From NCBI GenBank assembly GCA_021809225.1, contig JAKBAL010000034.1:1-10679 (forward strand): a stretch of 10,679 nt of DNA. The letters run 5' to 3'. Position 1 is the first letter of the stretch. Every line of letters begins with the position of its first letter. Source of the stretch: Pseudomonadota bacterium. Lineage in GTDB: Bacteria > Pseudomonadota > Alphaproteobacteria > UBA9655. The translations under genes were made by a program, and so were the position numbers. This document shows, in pieces, positions 6,081 to 10,679 of the stretch. The notes beneath the pieces are model-generated. The model did not search any database and had not been told where the DNA came from. It saw nothing but the letters and a program-made list of their open reading frames with translations.

Positions 6081-7427
6081 ATGCGGAAATTTTTTGGAAC
6101 AGATGGGATTCGTGGACAAGCAAATTCTGAACCCTTAACACCCCACACGCTGACCCGCTTGGGGCAAGCGATTGGTCTTCATTTTATGCGAGGTGATCAT
6201 CGTCATCGGGTGGTGATTGGGAAAGATACCCGCCTTTCTGGGTATATGGTGGAATCGGCTCTTGCAGCCGGCTTTGCCTCCGTAGGAATGAATGTGGCGA
6301 TGGTTGGCCCGTTGCCCACACCAGCTGTGGCTATGATCACTCGTTCTATGCGGGCGGATCTGGGGGTGATGATTTCTGCTTCTCATAATCCTTTTGCAGA
6401 CAATGGGGTTAAGCTTTTTGATCCAGATGGATTTAAGCTTTCCGATGAAGTGGAGAAGGAAATTGAATTACGGTTCGAGTCTTCCTCTTTTTTGGTGGGT
6501 CCGCCTTATTTGGGGCAGATGGTCCACTTGAATGATGCTATTGGTCGGTATGTAGAGTTTGTGAAGGGGAGTCTTCCGCGCCACACCCATTTTGAGGGTT
6601 TACGTGTTGTTGTTGATTGTGCCCATGGTGCTGCTTATAAAGTCGCTCCATTAGTTCTTACGGAGCTGGGGGCAACAGTCATTCCTCTCTCTATTACTCC
6701 GAATGGCCAAAATATTAATGATGGATGCGGTGCGACTTGTCCCCAGTTGATGTGTGACAAGGTTAAAGAAGAAAAAGCTCATTTAGGGATTGCTTTTGAC
6801 GGAGATGCAGATCGTGTCATCTTTGCTGATGAACGTGGGGGGGTTATTGATGGTGATCAAATTATGGCACTCATTGCAACAAATTGGAATGAACGCGGGC
6901 TTTTAAAGGGAAAAGGACTTGTGGCTACTCACATGTCCAACTTGGGACTTGAACGATATTTAGAGAAATGTGGGCTTTCTCTCGTGCGGACCTCCGTCGG
7001 GGATCGTTATGTAGCCGAGAAAATGCGAGATGATGGATACAATGTGGGGGGTGAATCTTCAGGGCACATTATTCTTTCTGATTATGCAACCTCAGGTGAT
7101 GGGCTTTTAACGGCACTTCAAGTGCTAACAGCTCTGATTCATAAGAAAAAGCCAGCAAGTCAAGTCATGAGGCTCTTTACGCCTCTTCCTCAAATTCTTA
7201 AAAATGTAAAATTGTCGCCAGCCCTTCTTCAATTACCAGAAGCTGAAGCGATTTTTGAAAAAGCGCGCAAAGAACTTGGGAATAATAGCCGCCTTATGGT
7301 TCGCCCTTCCGGCACAGAACCTTTGATTCGAATTATGGCTGAAGGTGAGGAAGAGAAATCTGTAAAAGCAGTCGTTGATTCTATTGCTGCGGCTCTTGTA
7401 GCCCTTTCACAAAGGGCTGTAGCTTAG
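6081..7427 (+). CDS. glmM: Phosphoglucosamine mutase
   Basis: GlmM converts glucosamine-6-phosphate to glucosamine-1-phosphate in the cytoplasm, the step before GlmU in UDP-GlcNAc synthesis, needed for peptidoglycan and LPS. The 448 residues are the standard length. All four landmarks are intact: the phosphoserine loop [15 protein letters not shown] (97-111, S101 phosphorylated), the Mg2+ loop DGDADR (240-245), the sugar-specificity loop GGESSGH (323-329) and the phosphate-binding loop RPSGTEP (408-414). The N-terminus [11 protein letters not shown] is characteristic. AGGA at 6073-6076 sits 4 bases from the ATG. In many alphaproteobacteria glmM follows ftsH or folP; here it stands alone after a long gap, so its own promoter is likely. 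Its last codons form an 8-bp hairpin. Confidence 0.97.
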   Translation: MRKFFGTDGIRGQANSEPLTPHTLTRLGQAIGLHFMRGDHRHRVVIGKDTRLSGYMVESALAAGFASVGMNVAMVGPLPTPAVAMITRSMRADLGVMISASHNPFADNGVKLFDPDGFKLSDEVEKEIELRFESSSFLVGPPYLGQMVHLNDAIGRYVEFVKGSLPRHTHFEGLRVVVDCAHGAAYKVAPLVLTELGATVIPLSITPNGQNINDGCGATCPQLMCDKVKEEKAHLGIAFDGDADRVIFADERGGVIDGDQIMALIATNWNERGLLKGKGLVATHMSNLGLERYLEKCGLSLVRTSVGDRYVAEKMRDDGYNVGGESSGHIILSDYATSGDGLLTALQVLTALIHKKKPASQVMRLFTPLPQILKNVKLSPALLQLPEAEAIFEKARKELGNNSRLMVRPSGTEPLIRIMAEGEEEKSVKAVVDSIAAALVALSQRAVA

Positions 7428-7435
7428 TGTTTTTT
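7400..7435 (+). terminator. Hairpin in the last glmM codons followed by a T-tract
   Basis: AGCCCTTT (7400-7407) and AAAGGGCT (7411-7418) form a perfect 8-bp stem with a CAC loop, inside the glmM reading frame just before its TAG stop (7425-7427). Six Ts lie at 7430-7435, 11 bases from the stem, further than in an ideal intrinsic terminator. Confidence 0.5.
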
Positions 7436-7436
7436 C

Positions 7437-7486
7437 TACCTTTTTATGAAAAAATAAGAGGATAAAAGCCTCAATACAAAAAGGTA
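7437..7486. terminator. 9-bp inverted repeat enclosing a smaller stem
   Basis: TACCTTTTT (7437-7445) is the exact reverse complement of AAAAAGGTA (7478-7486). The 32 bases between contain GAGG and CCTC in position to form an inner stem. Lying directly after glmM, it could act as a second termination element, but the outer arms are mostly A/T. Its right arm also supplies the ribosome-binding-site-like AAGG of the next small ORF. Confidence 0.3.
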
Positions 7487-7488
7487 TC

Positions 7489-7578
7489 ATGATAAAGAAT
7501 TTTTCGCTAATTTTTATTGTGGGCTTCATTTCCTTTTTGGGCTATCTCGGGGGCAAATTATGTCGCAGCCCTTGCTGA
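7489..7578 (+). CDS. Possible 29-residue membrane or signal-peptide ORF, perhaps a frameshifted gene start
   Basis: ATG at 7489 follows AAGG with 4 bases spacing. The peptide begins MIKNFSLIFIVGFISFLGY and ends at TGA 7576-7578 after GKLCRSPC, so it has one hydrophobic span with a basic start, like a signal peptide or one-helix protein. Five Gs at 7549-7553 lie in the frame; removing one would join this start to another frame reading ANYVAALAELSQMFQTSP and onward past 7620 into the end of gpt on the opposite strand. This could be a remnant of an exported small protein, or chance. Confidence 0.25.
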   Translation: MIKNFSLIFIVGFISFLGYLGGKLCRSPC

Positions 7579-7625
7579 ATTAAGTCAGATGTTTCAGACT
7601 TCCCCTGTCCTTATCAAGCTCACTT

Positions 7626-8066
7626 TTAAATTTCTTCCTCCCAGGGAAAAACGATCCAAGTATCTTGACTTACCTCTGTCATAAAACTGTCCACATGGTC
7701 TTTTCCGAATGGCTTTGCATAGATAGCTGCGATATGGGCTTCAGGAAGTATATCCCTGACAATTTTTGCTGTTGCGCCCGTGTCGACTAAATCATCTATT
7801 ACTAACCATCCCTTTCCCCGATCTTTTATATGACAGGATTTGATGATGAGGGGGTCAATTTGTCTGTCATCTTCATTGTAACTCACGATACTGATCGTAT
7901 CTATCTTTCGAATTCCTAATTCTCGAGCGACAATGGCTGCTGGCACCAAGCCCCCTCGCGTGATGGCAACCATCCCATTCCATGTGTGGCTCTCGTTTAA
8001 GCGCCAGGCAAGAGCACGGGCATTGCGATAAAATTCTTCCCAATTAACAGGGTAACGGTGGGACAT
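7626..8066 (-). CDS. gpt: Xanthine-guanine phosphoribosyltransferase
   Basis: Gpt converts guanine and xanthine (and poorly hypoxanthine) with PRPP to the nucleotides: purine salvage, cytosolic or at the inner face of the membrane. The PRPP-binding signature VIDDLVDTGATA is at 89-100; TRGGLVPA (36-43) supplies the backbone loop that contacts pyrophosphate; K118 (YAKPFG) and W137 (DTWIVFPW) correspond to the purine-contacting lysine and stacking tryptophan of E. coli Gpt. At 146 residues it is slightly shorter than the E. coli enzyme (152), lacking its last residues after the FPW segment. AAAGGA lies 7 bases before the ATG. It follows the DedA gene on the same strand after 21 bases, so the two are probably co-transcribed. 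Confidence 0.95.
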   Translation of the reverse strand: MSHRYPVNWEEFYRNARALAWRLNESHTWNGMVAITRGGLVPAAIVARELGIRKIDTISIVSYNEDDRQIDPLIIKSCHIKDRGKGWLVIDDLVDTGATAKIVRDILPEAHIAAIYAKPFGKDHVDSFMTEVSQDTWIVFPWEEEI

Positions 8067-8087
8067 TTAAGATTCCTTTCAAATTGA

Positions 8088-8645
8088 TTACGTTTGCTTC
8101 TTACGCCATCTAAAAATGAGATACCCAATTCCGCCCCCAATAAGAACAAGGCCAAGAATAATGCGGGGCAAGAGATGCAGTTGGTCCATAATGAGATGAG
8201 CAAAAAAGTAGGCAATGACGCAGCTTCCAACTGACCAAATGAGGGCTGCAATAAAATTTAAAACCAAAAAGCGCTTAACTCCCACGCCGCTGCTGCCAAT
8301 AATGACGGGGCTAATGATACGAATTCCATAAATAAAACGAAAACTAAGAATATAAAGAGTGTCATAGCGACGCAAGAGTTGAAAGGCTTTATCGGCTCGT
8401 GGTTTGAATGAAGGAAACTTGTCGATGATACGGGTTCCATAATGTCGACCCACGTGATAGAGGGCTTGATCCGCTAAAAGTGTACCAAAAAAAGAAACAA
8501 CAATAATCTTAGGGAGAGATAAGTATCCCTCATGAGCAAGAAATCCTGCGACAAAAATAATGGACTCACCTTCAATCATGGATCCTAAAAAAACAGCAAC
8601 ATATCCCCAACTTTCAATAAATTCTTGCAAAGGTAGAACTCTCAT
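8088..8645 (-). CDS. DedA family membrane protein
   Basis: DedA/SNARE-associated-domain proteins are inner-membrane proteins linked to undecaprenyl-phosphate or phospholipid flipping and to maintaining the membrane potential. This 185-residue protein shows the family pattern: the re-entrant-loop segment GSMIEGESIIFVAGFLA (21-37) with acidic residues E25 and E27, E39 twelve residues after E27, ADQALYHVGRHYG (58-70), and SFRFIYGIRIISP (101-113), where R103 and R109 have the same six-residue spacing as the essential arginine pair of E. coli YqjA. The C-terminus has a last hydrophobic helix (about 161-178) and a basic tail (RWRKKQT), placing it in the cytoplasm. The ATG at 8645 has no obvious ribosome binding site; no better in-frame start is near. 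It lies 21 bases before gpt, probably in the same transcript. The specific substrate is not predictable from sequence. Confidence 0.9.
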   Translation of the reverse strand: MRVLPLQEFIESWGYVAVFLGSMIEGESIIFVAGFLAHEGYLSLPKIIVVSFFGTLLADQALYHVGRHYGTRIIDKFPSFKPRADKAFQLLRRYDTLYILSFRFIYGIRIISPVIIGSSGVGVKRFLVLNFIAALIWSVGSCVIAYFFAHLIMDQLHLLPRIILGLVLIGGGIGYLIFRWRKKQT

Positions 8646-8674
8646 TATGTGTTAAACGCGATCGTTAAAACAAG

Positions 8675-8693
8675 GTATACGTTATACAGTCAA
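8675..8693 (-). promoter_or_regulatory. Palindrome beside a -35-like box upstream of the DedA gene
   Basis: GTATA (8675-8679) and TATAC (8683-8687) form a perfect 5+5 inverted repeat with a 3-base centre; on the minus strand TTGACT (8693-8688) directly precedes it. This could be a -35 box with an operator. No good -10 lies 16-18 bases on (TTTTAA at 8670-8665 is 3/6). Alternatively TATAAC within the palindrome is the -10, but then no -35 is visible. Confidence 0.3.
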
Positions 8694-8765
8694 AAAAATC
8701 AAAGGCCACCTTTAAGTTCAAGTGACAATACAACTCCTAGATAACATCTCGTCTGGCTCTCGCTT

Positions 8766-8798
8766 CTCGCGGCCTTTAACAAAAATTTAAAGCGTGAG
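8766..8798. repeat. 12-bp stem-loop between the copper-protein and DedA genes
   Basis: CTCGCG (8766-8771) pairs with CGTGAG (8793-8798, one G-T pair), then a 2-base bulge, then CTTTAA (8774-8779) with TTAAAG (8787-8792), leaving a 7-base loop. It lies 17 bases from the next inverted repeat, in the same gap. Confidence 0.5.
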
Positions 8799-8814
8799 GT
8801 TAAGTATTTAAAAT

Positions 8815-8853
8815 ACTCTGTAAATTCGAAGTTGGAGTTCAAATTTACAGAGT
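8815..8853 (-). terminator. 16-bp inverted repeat after the copper-protein gene
   Basis: Arms at 8815-8830 and 8838-8853 match at 15 of 16 positions with a 7-base loop. The one mismatch is C-A in a plus-strand RNA but a G-U pair in a minus-strand RNA, so the full 16-bp stem forms only in a transcript coming from the copper-protein gene, whose stop is 17 bases upstream. The minus sequence after it (ATTTTAAATAC) is only a weak U-tract. A 15-base palindrome AGTATTTAAAATACT (8803-8817) overlaps the distal arm. Confidence 0.6.
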
Positions 8854-8870
8854 GAGATTGGAACGTTTTT

Positions 8871-9221
8871 TTAGCAGCAAGTTTTCTTATCTTTTTTACT
8901 TTGTTCGCAATCCGTTTGACATTTACGGCAAGCATCAGAGCACTTTCTAGCTGCATCAGCACAGATTTTTGCATGCTCATGATTAATTTTATCACATTTT
9001 TTTGCTGTTTCGTCACAATAGTTAGCGCAAAGCTCATAGAGTTCTGAGCAGCAGAGCCCTCTCGCTGTTTGTCGCCCGACAAGGTTACAAACTTCAGAGC
9101 AAGAAACGGCCCATTCATGACCATGAACATGGTTTTCTGAAGGATTAAATCCTTCAAATGCAAACCGGTCACAGGCTTTAACACAATCTAAGCTCGCATC
9201 TATACAATCTTTATAAAGCAT
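8871..9221 (-). CDS. Four-helix-bundle copper-binding (copper storage) protein, Csp/DUF326 type
   Basis: Csp proteins store many Cu(I) ions inside a four-helix bundle lined with cysteines. From the ATG at 9221 the product has 116 residues with 17 cysteines, mostly in helical CxxxC and CxxxxxxC spacings, for example DCIDASLDCVKAC near the N-terminus, CSEVC, CCSELYELCANYC, and CADAARKCSDACRKC near the C-terminus. HVHGHEW contributes histidines around the first helix connection, as in the family. There is no signal peptide, so it is a cytosolic (Csp3-like) form. It ends KKTCC. Start choice: an in-frame ATG at 9233 has no ribosome binding site, while GGAG at 9231-9228 lies 6 bases before the ATG at 9221. 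The sensor kinase gene lies upstream on the same strand, about 100 bases away. Metal specificity is inferred from the family. Confidence 0.9.
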   Translation of the reverse strand: MLYKDCIDASLDCVKACDRFAFEGFNPSENHVHGHEWAVSCSEVCNLVGRQTARGLCCSELYELCANYCDETAKKCDKINHEHAKICADAARKCSDACRKCQTDCEQSKKDKKTCC

Positions 9222-9227
9222 TTTTTT

Positions 9228-9231
9228 CTCC
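9228..9231 (-). promoter_or_regulatory. Ribosome binding site that decides the copper-protein start
   Basis: GGAG on the minus strand, six As, then ATG 9221-9219. It overlaps the alternative upstream ATG at 9233, whose own upstream sequence is a run of As. Confidence 0.6.
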
Positions 9232-9295
9232 ATTTTTTTAGGGGTAATCTCACCTATTGATGGGATTTCTTCTTAGAGTAGATGCTAAGTGGTAA

Positions 9296-9342
9296 AGAAG
9301 TGGTTAAGGACCATGGGCGTAAGCCCATGAAGGTTCACTTCT
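9296..9342. terminator. Nested inverted repeats at the end of the histidine kinase gene
   Basis: Inner stem: CATGGGC (9312-9318), loop GTAA, GCCCATG (9323-9329), 7 perfect pairs with a GNRA loop on plus. Outer stem: AGAAGTG (9296-9302) with CACTTCT (9336-9342), the latter covering the kinase TGA stop. The minus-strand sequence beyond has no U-run. It may be a terminator of the kinase transcript or an RNA-processing site between kinase and copper protein. Confidence 0.45.
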
Positions 9343-10679
9343 GATTTTCTAGAGAGATGGGAAGGCTGACCCAAAAGGTAGTTCCTTGTTTTTCTGTGCT
9401 TTTAAACTTAATATCGCCTTTCAACGATAGCGTAATTTGTTGAGCGATATAGAGTCCCAAACCTGCTCTCTCTTCAGACTGACCAGGGACTTTGAAATTT
9501 TTTTTAAAAATGTTTCTGTGATGTTCAAGAGGGATAACGGCTCCCCTATTGTTGATAGAGAGCTCTATAAATTTCTTTTTCTCACGAAGTCGAATTTTTA
9601 CAATTGTTCCTGGAGGAGCATAATGAATTGCATTGCGGAGCAGGTTGCCTATCAGGGTTTTAATTTGATTTACGTTTGCCTTTATTTTGCTTAAGTAAGG
9701 AGGCTCTTTAAAATTGATAAAGACTCTTTTTTCACGCGTTTCTAATTGTAAAGAAGTGATGAGTTTTAAAACGATATCGCTTAAGTCAGCTTCTTCTATT
9801 TCAAGAATTTTAGCCTTGAGAGTAACCTGAGAGAGGTTAAGCAAGTCTTGGCATAGTTTTTCAAGGTAATCGCATTTTTCTCTCGCGGCAAAGAGAACGT
9901 CTTTCTGTCTTGTCGTCAAGGGGCCTGCAGTTTCTTGGAGACAAAGATGTATCGCCATATGAATATCAGTCAAAGGCGCTTGAAATTCATGTAGGAGTGT
10001 TTCATAAACATCTATCTTGCTCATTTCTGAAAATGGTTGGCGCATAAGGTTTTGAAGGATAATAGCAACCCCTTCTAACTCTTGAAAACCATTCCCCGTT
10101 CTCTTCTTTATGGGATAAGCCCAAGGGAGAAAGAGTTTTTTCTTATTTCCCTTATCTATAGAAATAGTGTCTTCTATTCTTTCAGGAGTATAAACTGACT
10201 TTTTTAGAAGAACATTTTCTGAAATTCTAATAAGTGTTTGTCTCCATTTATCTGTGATATGGAAAAGGGAAGGCGTTTTTTTTAGATCATTTGAAAGTTC
10301 AATGAGATGTCGGGCAGCTTTATTAATATAAATGAAATTATTCATGCGGTCTAAAAGAAGGATAGGATCAGGAAAAGCATCTAAAGCAGACTTTAAAGTT
10401 TGAAAATCATTCATGACTTTCCCCAATGAACCTTGGTGATATTCTTCAAGGCGGCTTGTCATGAGATTAAATTCATCACTCAATTCTTCGATTTCATCTG
10501 AACCTTTTATGTGCAAAAAGGTTATTTTATCTTGTTTGCCTACCTGACTCATGATTTCAGTCATTTTATTTAAAGGGTTTAAAAAAATACCTGTAAAAAA
10601 CCAAGACATAGAAAATCCAAAGAGGATGCTAAGAATTGATCCAAATGTTATGAAGATAAGATAATTAGAAATAAACTTA
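9335..10679 (-). CDS. Sensor histidine kinase (HAMP-PAS-HisKA-HATPase_c), N-terminus outside the window
   Basis: A membrane sensor kinase that autophosphorylates on histidine and passes phosphate to a response regulator not present here. The frame stays open to the window edge, so the start lies beyond it; the ATG at 10609 is internal. Residues numbered from that Met: before and just after it is a hydrophobic helix (IFITFGSILSILFGF then WFFTGIFL), the last transmembrane span; HAMP about 11-60; PAS about 73-110 (AFPDPILLLDRMNNFIYIN); HisKA H-box LLHEFQAPLTD (205-215) with H207; N-box NLLRNAIHYAP (322-332); G1 region NNRGAVIP (353-360); G2 GLGLYIA (383-389). The G1 motif has N in place of the usual D, a variant I also recall from CusS-type kinases, so activity is not excluded. 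The input signal is unknown. It is upstream of the copper-protein gene on the same strand. Confidence 0.9.
   Translation of the reverse strand, partial: KFISNYLIFITFGSILSILFGFSMSWFFTGIFLNPLNKMTEIMSQVGKQDKITFLHIKGSDEIEELSDEFNLMTSRLEEYHQGSLGKVMNDFQTLKSALDAFPDPILLLDRMNNFIYINKAARHLIELSNDLKKTPSLFHITDKWRQTLIRISENVLLKKSVYTPERIEDTISIDKGNKKKLFLPWAYPIKKRTGNGFQELEGVAIILQNLMRQPFSEMSKIDVYETLLHEFQAPLTDIHMAIHLCLQETAGPLTTRQKDVLFAAREKCDYLEKLCQDLLNLSQVTLKAKILEIEEADLSDIVLKLITSLQLETREKRVFINFKEPPYLSKIKANVNQIKTLIGNLLRNAIHYAPPGTIVKIRLREKKKFIELSINNRGAVIPLEHHRNIFKKNFKVPGQSEERAGLGLYIAQQITLSLKGDIKFKSTEKQGTTFWVSLPISLENQK

Noticed and set aside
7582..7601. Hairpin AAGTC/GACTT after gpt
   Set aside because: Short, with a 3-base bulge and no T-tract on the minus strand; too weak to call as the gpt terminator.
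8836..8850. TTCAAAT looking like a tRNA T-loop
   Set aside because: It is part of the long inverted repeat; the T-stem bases do not pair and no tRNA fold is available.
8699..9184. 161-codon minus-strand open frame across the copper protein and following gap
   Set aside because: Out of frame with the cysteine-patterned Csp gene, whose family match is clear; the overlap is a shadow frame, extended through the AT-rich gap.
9437..9694. 85-codon plus-strand open frame inside the kinase gene
   Set aside because: Lies opposite the conserved HATPase region of the kinase and has no family features.
9335..10679. Inactive kinase because the G1 box lacks its aspartate
   Set aside because: The N-for-D form also occurs, as I recall, in CusS-like sensor kinases, and the H-box, N-box and G2 box are intact, so loss of activity cannot be claimed.

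Overview
The window reads as a stretch of an AT-rich, gene-dense alphaproteobacterial chromosome. The most likely source is an intracellular or host-associated lineage (Holosporales/Rickettsiales-like). That placement is inferred from the low GC, the types of MFS carrier and Aas enzyme present, and the orphan secreted protein; no marker gene in the window proves it. No insertion sequence, prophage, CRISPR array, tRNA or rRNA gene was seen. Genes are mostly short single transcription units on alternating strands, and several gaps contain inverted repeats.

Left part (1-2557): the window opens inside a plus-strand gene for the acyl-ACP synthetase (AMP-ligase) domain of Aas, which re-acylates lysophospholipids. 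An AT-rich gap with a possible promoter follows, then an orphan exported protein with a signal peptide, six cysteines and five exact KEKV repeats. Two hairpins lie in the convergent gap after it.

Middle (2558-6080): a six-helix membrane protein of unknown function (minus) is divergent from exonuclease III (xth, plus). xth converges on a minus-strand MFS carrier of a type common in intracellular bacteria. A 500-base gap before glmM holds a strong -35 box inside an inverted repeat, two tiny ORFs, and a hairpin with a T-tract. It could encode a short RNA or form a long leader.

Right part (6081-10679): glmM (UDP-GlcNAc supply for wall and LPS) ends in a hairpin formed by its own last codons. On the minus strand lie, in transcription order, a HAMP-PAS-histidine kinase cut by the window end, a cysteine-rich copper-storage protein of the Csp/DUF326 type, a gap with stacked inverted repeats, a DedA membrane protein, and gpt (purine salvage), which follows DedA after 21 bases.

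Taken together the genes cover membrane-lipid repair and scavenging (Aas, DedA), nucleobase salvage (Gpt), solute uptake (MFS), DNA repair (ExoIII), envelope precursor synthesis (GlmM), and metal storage and signalling (Csp, kinase). This suits a bacterium living on host-derived nutrients. I found no convincing multi-gene system that is plainly new. The best leads are the unexplained 5580-6080 gap, the repeat-bearing exported protein and the hairpin cluster at 8766-8853.
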